Positions 49,481 through 59,859 of a stretch of DNA of 64,000 nucleotides are shown here, one piece after another. The DNA comes from Carallia brachiata (lineage: Eukaryota > Streptophyta > Magnoliopsida > Malpighiales > Rhizophoraceae). The stretch covers positions 1,091,548-1,155,547 of the forward strand of contig JADCRB010000066.1 in assembly GCA_021464245.1 (NCBI GenBank). Direction: 5' to 3'. The notes beneath the pieces were generated by a model. The model was not told the DNA's origin and made no database searches. It saw only the letters and a list, made by a program, of their open reading frames with translations. How positions within the stretch are numbered: position 1 is the stretch's first letter; every line of letters starts with the position of its first letter. A program made the position numbers and the translations under genes.

Positions 49481-50374
49481 CAACAAGAAAAACTACAAAT
49501 CAACCCAAAATTCGATCGGATTCAGCCTCTGAAATTACAAATTCTAAAAAAGAAAAAAGTACACTTCCGAATAAAAATATTTGACTTTTGTGCCTAATTG
49601 TAATAAAACTTTATTTTTTTTTGTAACTATATTGATAATTTTTGAAATAATAAAATAAATTTTTTTTCTATATCACGTTTAATCAATATGGTTGCAAAAA
49701 ATAAAAAAATATTGCAATTTGCTGCAACAATTGAGTAAAAGTTCGGACAAATTTATTTGAAAATATAACCGCGACCTTCTAAAAATTGGTCGAAAAAACT
49801 ATGGAAATGCCCCATTTGACGGTGTGGTGTTGAACCAACCACAGTTTCTCCGTTTTGCGAAGTTTAGCAGGAGGTTGGAGGAGAGCATCGAACTGACGAC
49901 ATTTTTTCGAGTCCCCCTAACGCCATTTCATCCAAATGATGATAGCAAAGGTTATGTTGTTTCTTCATCTTTTTTTTTTACTAAAATCATTGATCATATC
50001 TCTTGGAAAACAAATTTCATCTCATATACTTATTTTCGTTTTAGAGGAAAATGCATGAAATGACATATGAAATTATATTTTATCTTTACAATTCTTTTAA
50101 CTTAACATATATTTCTTATATTTTGCACCGATAAGTTATAACTCAGGAATACTAAAATCATCTCATCAGTCAGCTCCAAAACTGAAATTTTCGAGTTCAG
50201 GTTGGAGTAGTAATCAATTAAACAAAAACCATTTTGTCACCCAATCTGATCCCGAGACAACGAAAATTGGCACCATCCTCCCGGCATTCCATCCTGCACA
50301 GATTGGGAAGCCTGCAACTAAAAACCATTCCGCGTTATGAAGGAAAAAGGATATAAAAAAAGCAAGACTTGTCA
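49481..50374. other. Unit 3 distal 5' region of ANK3
   Basis: Conserved non-coding DNA as in the other units. Nothing coding is supported. Confidence 0.4.
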
Positions 50375-50446
50375 TTGACATTGACCTACAAATGAAGTCT
50401 ACGAAGGCACTAGAAAAAAGCTAGCTTCCAAGCAGTGACTGTGACG
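50375..50446 (+). promoter_or_regulatory. Tandem W-box and TGACG motif cluster upstream of ANK3
   Basis: TTGACATTGACC at 50375-50386 and TGACG at 50442-50446, with spacing kept within a few bases of units 1 and 2. Confidence 0.4.
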
Positions 50447-51278
50447 ACGGCCCAAGATTGACTGTCCGGTCTTTCAAGCCTGGAAGTTCTTGATCACCAT
50501 GTCACCTTAACTACAACTAAGTAAAGAGGCAATCCTTGTCCCCTCTCTTTCAATGTAAATGATAATCAAGTTTAAGAAGCTTCTTGTTGATTACATCACT
50601 ATATCGACAGCATTGCTTCATTTTTTTGTGCAATTTTGCATGATATATGAAAGTGCCAGTTTTGATATAATGATAAAATTATTTTACTTCATTGTGCTTC
50701 AATGTGTTGAATTTTATTATCTTGATTAATGTCGTGAAAAAAGTAAAATTGATAACTTTCACAATAATATTGATAATATTTGTAATAAAAAAATAACGAT
50801 TTTTAATTATTATTTCAAAACTATCAATTTTATTATATTTATGATACTAATTAAAATGTCAAAATTCTGTCTATATATTGATACTTATACGTGAAAACAA
50901 CAGTAAAATTACATGAATTTGACCCTTTTTTGTGAGACCCTACCGTGTAGGAGGGGGAAGAACAAAAGATTTAAGCCAATTGACATCCACATGTTGGCAT
51001 GAAATGTAAAATCGTTTGAAAAACGGTTTTAGACTTTTTTTCTGCAAGGAGACAACGTGCAAAACCAAGCCCACATCACGAAAAAGAAAAAAAAGTCACC
51101 GTCTAAAGAACATTGCTTTCTCAATGTGAAAATAAGACAATAACTTTAAGATGTTAGTTTCCTTGAAACTACGAGGCAGTGAGCAAATGGGTCCCCTGAA
51201 TTTGCAAAGAAATTGTTGGTGAATCAGTGTGAAAACCATGGAGAAAGATAAGCAAGAAGAATCAGGAAGAACAGAGAA

Positions 51279-51288
51279 CTAAAATAAT
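51279..51288 (+). promoter_or_regulatory. Altered TATA-like element of ANK3
   Basis: CTAAAATAAT stands where ANK1 and ANK2 have CTATAATAAT, 118 bases before the ATG. The T-to-A change weakens the TATA match. Confidence 0.3.
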
Positions 51289-51396
51289 CAGACCTCCCAC
51301 AAACGCAAATTCCATCTCTCATTTACTTCCATATTTTTCAAAGTGTTGTACAAAAAATACTTCTTCAAGATCTTGAAGCCTGAAAAGGATAAGGAC

Positions 51397-53956
51397 ATGG
51401 ATCCAGGACTTTTTGATGCAATTATGGAGAATGACACCACCACATTTCTCAACATGGTCGGAGAAAACAAAGGAATGCTTGAGCAAAGAACAGCTATGAC
51501 ATCAGACACAGTGTTGCACCTTGCTTCAAGGTTTGGACACCTTGAATTGGCGAAGGAAATCATCCGGTTGTGTCCTGAAATGGTTGCTGCTGGGAACAAA
51601 AAGATGGACACGCCACTTCATGAAGCCTGTCGCCAAGGGAATTCGAAGGTGTTAACTCTGCTCTTAGGGGCAAATCCAAGGTCTGCCTGTAAGCTCAATT
51701 CTGAGAACCAGAGTGTGCTTTTTGTGGCTTGCAGTTATGGATATCTCGATGTGGTGAAGCTACTTTTGAAACTTCCTGAATTGGTGAAATTGGAGGAAGA
51801 CAGCGTCAACCAAAGTTGCGTTCATGCCGCAGCATCCCAAGGTCACACAGGTAGGCTGCTTATCTCATTCATAACTCGTATTATACTTACCATAACAAAC
51901 AACAACAATAAAACCTTCATCCCAAATTTAATTGGAGTTAGTTATATAAAATTTTTCTCATCATTTCTTTAAATTATTGAACTGAATTTGGGGTGAGATC
52001 TAATTGTTCTAGATTCTTTTTTGCAACTCAAAAATAACAATATTACTGATGTGCAGGTTTGGTTAAAGAGTTGCTCACCGTATTCCCAAGCTTCGCTCAA
52101 AAGTTTGACAGAAGAGGGAATTCACCCTTGCACTATGCTTGTGTTGAAGGGCACCAAGACATAACCCAGCTGCTTTTAGACCATGATGATGCAAGTGTTG
52201 CTCTGCGCTATAATTGCAACGGCTACACGCCACTGCACTTAGCAGTGATTCATGGAAAATCATCAATCCTTGTAGAATTTTTGCTGAAGGTTCCATCCTC
52301 TTATCAGCAGCTCACAAAAGACGGGGAGACGGTCATTCACCTGGCTGTGAAACATAGACAACACGAAGCCTTCTTATTCTTGGCACAGAAATTCAATATA
52401 GCTGATCTGTTAAATTGTCAAGACCGATATGGTAACAGCATCTTGCATCTTGCAGTTAATGAAAGACAATATGAGGTAAGAAATTGAGTCTTCTCGTTGC
52501 CGTGTTGCAAATCCTACACGACATGTTATCCTTATAATTTTGACAGATTATGTGGCTTTTACGAGGTCCCTAATTGGGTGCACTTTTTTAAAATATCATT
52601 TATAAGGACATCTATCCTTTCCCTAATTGTACTGTCTTTCACTTGATCCACAAGAGATCCCCGTGAAACATGAAAAATACCGCCAATACCTATGATTCTT
52701 GTTTCTCATGTCAAATTTTGTCTTGGATACTGAATCAGACTATTTGTGTTTTGCTTCAGATTGCAGAGTTCTTGATCAAGAAAACAGCTTTGAAGGTTAA
52801 TGCTAGGAACATAAAGAGGCTCACAGCACTAGACATCCTTGACCAGGATGAAGACTGTGAAGAAAGCCGTTCTCTTAAGGCATTGCTAATAGGAGCAGGT
52901 GGCAAAAGGAGCACTGAAGGATCATTTGACATTGCAGAAACCACTTCCCAACCAGTGGGAAGCGTAACAAGAACACTGCATCATCAAAAGCTTATAGAAC
53001 CTTTCAGATCTTTACCTCCCAGTTCTTCATGGACAAGCTTCAGCTCTAGAAGTTCACAGAGCTCACCAGGCAGCGGTACCACTTCATCACCTCAAAACCA
53101 AGCAACAGAAAAAAATGAGAAGGAAATATCACTGCCGTGGAGCTTAAATTCCCATCATTCTCCAGACAGTTTAAAAATCTTGAGACCTCCTATACCTGGC
53201 ACAAGAAGGAACAACAAGATGTCGACAGAACAATGTCAAAATGTGGACAATCCCAAAATTGAAAGAGCTAAAGCGGATCCTTTTGCCCCGATAGATATGC
53301 ATCAATACAACCATCTTAGTGAACCGAAACTGGAAGGAGCACCTGAGCTTTACATTCGCCGCCAGAAGAAGATTCGTGATGTACACACAGAGGCAGTGCA
53401 GACTGCACGGAACACCGTCACTCTGGTTGCTATTTTGATTGCAACAGTGACCTTTGCTGCAGGTATTAGTCCTCCTGGTGGTGTCTACCAGGAAGGAGTA
53501 TTGAAAGGGAAAGCACTGGCAGGCAGAACTATAGCTTTCAAAGTTTTTGAACTAAGCAACAATGTTGCATTATTTACATCTCTTTCTATTGTCATTGTTC
53601 TTGTCAGTATCATCCCTTTCAGAAGAAAACCACAGATGAACATCCTTATGATTGCTCACAAGGCCATGTGGGTAGCAGTGTCATTCATGGCAACAAGTTA
53701 TGTTGCTGCTATATGGGTGATCATGCCACACAGTAAAGGATCAGATTGGATACCTGTGTCACTAATAGCAGTTGGTGGGAGCACATTTGGAATGGTCTTC
53801 ATTGGTCTAAGCATGATGTTGGCCAGACATTGGCAGCAGAAAACCAAGTGGCGGAAGTCGAGGAAAGGAACAAGAGAAGGAGAAAGAAACCGGGAAACAG
53901 AAAGCCAGGATTCAGATTTGGAGAGCTCTTTCCATCAAGGCTATCACTCATACTGA
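51397..53956 (+). CDS. ANK3: ankyrin repeat protein with C-terminal PGG membrane domain
   Basis: Exons 51397-51850, 52057-52475 and 52760-53956, 689 residues. The frame is open upstream of the ATG to 51343 without another ATG, so [12 protein letters not shown] is the start. The architecture is as ANK1: about nine ankyrin repeats, a Ser-rich linker, a PGG domain ([11 protein letters not shown]), four membrane helices, and a tail ending [10 protein letters not shown]. All length changes are whole codons: an extra Asp in [11 protein letters not shown], three residues lost after DIAE, and three gained in [11 protein letters not shown]. It is the most diverged of the three tandem copies but shows no disabling lesion. 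Same inferred membrane signalling role. Confidence 0.93.
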
Positions 53957-54129
53957 TTGAACCCAATTAGGGCTCATTTTCTTTGTGAGCAAAACTGTGC
54001 TTCATTCACCACCTGTATATATGTACAAACATCATGAAGGATTTATATATAATTTTTTTTTTATCTCAGTCAGAATTCAAAAGAGAATGATATACTAACA
54101 GAAAATTTCCAGCAGACCAGGAAATGACA

Positions 54130-54640
54130 TCAACAGATTATGTTTGATGAAATTGCTCCCAGATCAAAATGGCATTTAGGCCTGCTGGTTGCACATTTGG
54201 ACTTTTGATGCTATATCCAATTTATAAAACACGTCCTGCATTTGCTCCTCTTCATCCCAGTAATCGTAAACTTCGAACGTCAAATTCCTTATTGTCTCCA
54301 AAATCACCCCAACATATGCAATTCCTACAAGAGGAATAAAGTTCACATAAGCATAGCATACGCAGGGATACAGTTACATTTGCAGGTGGAGCCTCAGGAG
54401 CAGCCATAATAACTTAATTCCTTTGAACAACCAAGATGCAGGAAAACTGAAACACAGAACAACGAAGCATTGGGAAAAAGTTTACAAATACGAAAACTAT
54501 GATTCAAAGTCCAATGCCCCGAATCAGAATGGAATGTATTCATTGTTGAAACAAAAGGAGTGAAGCAAAAGAGGCTGTTTACTTGGCTCGAACATGTGAT
54601 CTCCAGGTCAATACTAACCTTACCATTCTCAACAGCCAAA
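54130..54640 (-). pseudogene. Remnant of the small minus-strand gene, unit 3
   Basis: Counterpart of 44121-44610. It reads LTFEVYDYWDEEEQMQDVF, then shifts frame and stops early. An AT microsatellite (54647-54667) has expanded just upstream of the ending LAVENG. Confidence 0.45.
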
Positions 54641-54646
54641 AAAAAA

Positions 54647-54667
54647 ATATATATATATATATATATA
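54647..54667. repeat. (AT)n microsatellite
   Basis: A short AT run, absent in units 1 and 2. Confidence 0.9.
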
Positions 54668-54669
54668 AA

Positions 54670-57107
54670 ACTGTAAATCCAATATGATGCGAAAACTCAA
54701 TCCAATACATTAAAGCATAACACCAAGCCCAGAGTAAAACGTGCTGCAGAACGAAGACATGTAAGTGAAGCAAAATAAAGTAAATCCAGCAGGATATTGA
54801 GAATTCCAAAATTTGATAGTCAGAATACAAAATCATATGATAATATGTTCAGGAAATAACTTGTTGAGCTGTACCAACAATTCACTACAAGACCTGTTCA
54901 TAACAATAGGCCCAAATTCTTGTATTCTATCTATTTAAGAATGATTCGTAGGGAAGTTTCTTCTGAGGATAAAAAAGGATGTCACACCAACTTTCAGCAT
55001 GAGCCACCAGCACAGTTTCATGTCCCTCCTCCAAATTCCATCTTTTTCCGAATGAGGGACAGCAGCACCAGCCCTTACCCCATTGAAACGAAGACCTTAC
55101 TGAAACGAAGGCCTTAGTATAAGACTATAAGTAGGCACGCACCCCGTTAAAAAGAAGCTAAAAAAAAAATTCAAGACAAAATGCGCGTATACCAAAAAAA
55201 AATGAGCGTACACAAGACTTCCAAACCCAGTAAAAAAATTTTTTTTATTTGTCAATCAGGAAAATGGGTAAATTCTCTATAGATTAGCACGGGGACGATT
55301 TTGTAGTTATTGTATAGGGTAATTCAGGTTATTTATATCAAATTTATTAAAAAATTTTAAAATATAAATAATTATATCTCTCAGTTAATTTAATAGTTAT
55401 AAAAATATGTTTATTAATAAAAAATATGTTTAAAGAGTCGTATTTATTAGACTTAAAAGACTCATTTTTTTGGTAAAATAACTACCTTATTAATCTCTTT
55501 ATAAATATGTGAATTGATCATTCATATAAATATAGAGAAAAGAGGGAATTCATATATATTTTGTACGTAATGTTGGATATTACAATAATTTCTTGATGAC
55601 TTGATTTTATTAATGTAAATTACAGTAAAGTATACTCCATTTTATCTTAGGAAAGAATTCACTTTAATCTGCTTATATCGATATAAAAACAAGTTTTATA
55701 TTAACTTAAATAGTACTGTTACACAATTTGGAACAAATTTTTTAATATTCCAATTTACTCCCCGTCTGCCTCCAACAGAATTCGTGAGAGATCAACGAAT
55801 CCAACAAATATTACTTAGTACCGTTCGAAATTTCAAAAGACTTCCATGTGTTTGGCTGACTAAAGCTTGAATCCGTGAGCTCCTCACAAATCCAAGCCTT
55901 TTCCACCAAATAACCCACATAAGACACAAATGTGTAGGTATGTTATCTTGACAATATGAAAAGGGAAAAAAAATTATGTGACTAAAACTTAAGGAGTAGT
56001 AAGTAATTAATTAGAATTTGCTTTTGTTTTTCGAATAATCAATTAAAATTAATAAAAAAAATCTTTGTTATTATTTGTGTACAGTCATCTACACTTGATT
56101 CCCAATTAATGATATTTACTATACATGTGTATCTAATATTGTTTTTTCTGGTGCATAAATTTAAATCTAATAATAGTGCAGAGTACATATGTATTTTGTT
56201 ATGCGTCAATCTAACAACATCCTGTAATGAAACTCGTGTTTTTGTGGGTGTTTTTGTTGGTTCCTTGTAAAATTTTGCCACTCACTCTCACTCACTTTGC
56301 CAATGTGCTTTCAATTCTGCGTTTTTGCCTCTTTTTCGGTGTATTTCTTTGTTTCTTTTCCTTCGTCCATCGTTAACTTAAGAACTACCTACCTTGTGTG
56401 CTGACCAAAAACTTAAGGACTTAATTTCATGATCTAATTAATTCTCAAGTGTAAAAATTAAGCATGAATCATAAGGATAGCCAATACTTAGTGCTATGTA
56501 CTTATGAAATGTTAGTGGTTTATGTGTTAACTCTCAATTAACTTATGGACAACAACTCAAAATTCAGGAACAATATCCTCTATTGAATATAAACCATGAA
56601 TGGCAATTAGATTTTGAAAGCAAGTTTTGGATTTTTTTTTTCTGTTAAGTCAACAAGCCCAAAGTAAAAGAAGAGAGTTTCATGAATTTAAGATAAGAAA
56701 ATTGAGTATATTTTGATGTTTCTAAACTCTAAGAAGATATGCGTAACTTTTTTTTTTTTCTAGATTTTCTAAACTTATATCGACTAGTTAGGGAGAAAAG
56801 ATAATTGAAAAGTTAAGAATTCGAAACTTTTATCTCTTTTTTTAATTGTCATACTACCAATATCATTTAAACTATAAGCTCATAGGTATAAGCTTGTAGG
56901 AAGAAAGTATGCATATATCTTAAATAAACATTCTTTGTTTAAAAATTTTTTTGCTCTACTGACACTAATGAAAATTTTAAAATATTTGAATCTTTTTTAA
57001 AAAAAAATATTAAATTGGATCAAACTGGAACGTAGAAATGCGGACTGAATGCGAGTATACTCTTGTCACCCTTGTTGGAGTAAAAAGGATTATGTAAAAG
57101 GCTAAAT
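54670..57107. other. Unit 3 downstream region, no gene
   Basis: It shares blocks with units 1 and 2 (for example near 55030-55150 and 55870-56100) interspersed with AT-rich DNA of unknown origin (56150-57060). Confidence 0.45.
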
Positions 57108-57330
57108 GTAGGCAGACAGAAAAATGAAGAAATGAAAGAGACGAGAAAAGTTTTTTGTACAACTAATTTGGTTATTTGTGTAACGAACGCTGAATTATTA
57201 CAACAAAATTTAATAATATTTTTTTATTTATTTTTTGTTGTGGAAATTAAGCGTTTTGTTGTACAAATAAGTCTGTTAGTTGCACAAAAAATTTTTCTAT
57301 CTTCCTCGTATTTTCTTTTCTGCGTCCACG
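57108..57330. mobile_element. MITE-like element in unit 3
   Basis: The left end carries GGCAGACAGAAAAATGAAG then GAGAAAAGTTTTTTGTACAAC. The reverse complement of the right end carries ACGCAGAAAAGAAAATACG then AGAAAAATTTTTTGTGCAAC. The GTTGTACAAA words resemble the interior of the 45858-46073 element, so the two may belong to related families. Confidence 0.55.
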
Positions 57331-57644
57331 TAACAAGACTCTATGTAAAAACACATAGAAATTCCTTAATATTTATATGAGCACTATTACATTTTCTAAA
57401 AAAAATTGTTTGAAACACTGTCCGAATAAAACTGACTGTATTTTGTTTGTAATTGCCTAAATTTCAAGTGCAAAAGATAAAAAAAAAATCATTATCATTT
57501 TTTTATACATAAAATTCAGCTGATTACACATAAAATTCAGTCAGTTATATTTAAATAATTTTTTTTTTTTAAGAAAATGTAACTTTTTACTATTTATATT
57601 CATCTACTTGTCACATGACACCAAAAATTGGGCTGAACTGACAA

Positions 57645-57790
57645 GGATTTTTCAGATTTGTCCTGCGACTGACCAAAGAAAAGGGATTCTCCAGGATGAT
57701 GCTATGAAATGGGTGCAGTCATTCCTGGAAGCTGCAAATTAGTGCACATCTTGGATCCTATTCTAGACTCCACACTTATATACCATAGAA
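57645..57790 (+). promoter_or_regulatory. Promoter-like conserved block, unit 3
   Basis: GGGATTCTCCAGGATGATGC, CATTCCTGGAAGCTGCAAAT and ACTCCACACTTATATACC. Same block as in units 1 and 2 and before ANK4. Confidence 0.45.
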
Positions 57791-57799
57791 GTGTGGGAC

Positions 57800-58264
57800 C
57801 TAGTTCCGACTGCCCTCGGTCAAAATTATGTTACTGATGTGCGTTTATTGTTGGTAGGGTTGGTCCCTTATTAATACTTCAAAGTTAAAAACTTAGATTC
57901 CTATTCTAACATTTTGAATTATAATTTTAAAAAAACATATAGAATTTATGAGAATAGTTATAATTGCTCTTATAATTTTATCATATAACTCGTGATTTAA
58001 TAAATTTAGTACTATTACCAAAAAAAAATTGTTGATAAAGGCGAGCACTTTAACATAACTGGAGCTATGAATATCAATTTTCTCCTTCCATTTTGGAAAA
58101 GGTAGCTGGCCGGAGGTACTCGGGCCAGCTATTTTAAACCAATGAGAGGAGAAAATGGGGGACCTAATGTGGCGCCTCCAATTTTCAAAGTGTCCCGGGC
58201 CTGGTATAGTTACTCTTTTCGGTCTAGGTGCCCATCCCTCTCCATTTTTAGCCTCCCTCTCCGC
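57800..58264. other. Spacer between unit 3 and next element
   Basis: The first part (to about 58085) still matches unit 1 and unit 2 ends (TTGGTAGGGTTGGTCCCTTA). The rest is unassigned DNA without an ORF. Confidence 0.4.
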
Positions 58265-59325
58265 ATGGTTGTTAAACTCGGGCCGAATCGATCGGTTTAA
58301 CTAGTCGGACTGGTGACCGACCTTAGATCCAGTCCGATTTAAAGCTTAAACAAGAGGTTGACCAGACCGAATAAAAATTGATCGACCAGTCAGTTCAACC
58401 AATAAACTAGCGAACTGGTGTCCGGTCGACCGGGTCTCGTAGTTAAGTTTAAAAAAAGAAAAAACGAAAATATGAAAGTGCTGCTGTTTCTTCGAAGTTG
58501 ACGATTCTTTCTTTCATCTTCCTCACAAAATCAGAATTGAAGTCTCGAAGCTAAAATCGAATGTCCTATTCACTTGCCCCTATCTTTGATCGGCACTCTC
58601 CCTTCCATCCTCTTGGTCCTTCTGGAATTCTTCGTATTATCTCCGGTCCCCAACCTCTAGATAGCAACTCTTGCTTTCTGAGAAAAGATACGGCGGCGTG
58701 GAAGATTTGAAGACTTTAAGGAATTAGGGTTGCAACATAATGAATGCTTCAAAGACTATAAAAGACTTATTTTTTTACAAAAATTATGCATGTGCCATTG
58801 CAAAAAAAACCCCTGTCTCTTATTTTTTTTCTCTATTTTTTTATGGAATTTTCTCTCCAATTCTATTAACTTAACATTTTCACTTAAAAATTCATTCCTT
58901 ATCCAATTATATTAAAATTTAATTTTTAAGATTAAAACTGTATTAAAAAATAAATAAATAATTTATAATTAAAGTTTATTCGTTTGATATTATTCGATAC
59001 TTTAGTGTTAAAAATATTATTAGAAGTAAAATTAGATTATATGTTAACGAGAGCGATAATGATGAATCTCTACTATAATTGTTTTCCTTTTATGTTTTTT
59101 GAATTTGAGAACATATAAAAATTTTTAAGGATTTATTTTAATTACGTATTATACTACTTTTTTTTCTCTGCTTATTTTTTTCAAGTATTTTCATTTTATA
59201 TTTTAGACTAAAAGTTTATTTTTATAAAATAATTTTTAAATATCGATTTAATTACCAGTTAAATTGATTCGACTTTTACCCACTAATTTTTTTAGTTCGA
59301 TAGTCGATTCGATTCTGACAACCTT
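58265..59325. mobile_element. About 1-kb element with GGTTGT-type inverted ends
   Basis: The left end is GGTTGTTAAACTCGGGCCGAATC and the reverse complement of the right end is AGGTTGTCAGAATCGAATCG. The left 180 bp is dense in GGTTTAACTAGTCGGACTGG-like words, as in many plant non-autonomous DNA elements. The interior is AT-rich without transposase. No clean target duplication. Confidence 0.45.
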
Positions 59326-59619
59326 ACCCCTCTGTGCCTTTAATATTAGCGATATAGGTGCAGTTGTTGCTACAATGTTTAGAGAATTTATCCTCCAACC
59401 ACCAAGTATGGGTTCAATTACCAAATCTCTCGCCCCATCCCTTTACTAGCTGGCCTCTAGCTCTTCAATGACCAAAAAAATAAAAAAAAAACCTAGCGAT
59501 ACCGAGTCCACAGTCGGTACAATTAGTATTATCCAAGGTAAAAGGTTTGGCTCGATTGATACAAATTTCTTAACATGCATATTTTCTACATTACACAGAA
59601 ATTGTACCGATAAGGACAT
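59326..59619. other. Spacer upstream of ANK4
   Basis: No gene or repeat recognised. Confidence 0.4.
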
Positions 59620-59712
59620 TTGAGACTCGTCCTGGGCTGACCCAAGAATGGAAATCCTCCAGGATGATGCTAAGAAATAGGCTCGTTCATTCCTGGAAGC
59701 TGCAAATTATTT
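59620..59712 (+). promoter_or_regulatory. Conserved block upstream of ANK4
   Basis: CGTCCTGGGCTGACCCAAG, CCTCCAGGATGATGCTAAG and CATTCCTGGAAGCTGCAAAT. It lies 150-240 bases before the ATG and is homologous to the blocks at the ends of units 1-3. Confidence 0.5.
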
Positions 59713-59747
59713 TATAGAATTGATGACACAAAGATTGATGACCCGCA

Positions 59748-59756
59748 ATATATATT
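59748..59756 (+). promoter_or_regulatory. Putative TATA box of ANK4
   Basis: ATATATATT about 110 bases before the ATG. Confidence 0.35.
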
Positions 59757-59859
59757 AGATGTGCACTGATGTTAATCCTCCAACCCTTTAGAGGCAAGGA
59801 ATTTCACTTCTTGAATTGTTTTGGCTGCTTTGTTGATTAGATTTCCGGAGATCAACGAA

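Larger units (their letters stand above)
46746..58085 (+). repeat. Ankyrin tandem unit 3
   Basis: Third head-to-tail unit. It carries a private insertion of about 870 bp (48385-49258) and a MITE (57108-57330). Homology to units 1 and 2 fades at about 58085, before the ANK4 region. Confidence 0.88.

Noticed and set aside
58730..58915. Short Phe/Leu-rich ORF
   Set aside because: AT-rich filler of a transposon-like element; no conservation.
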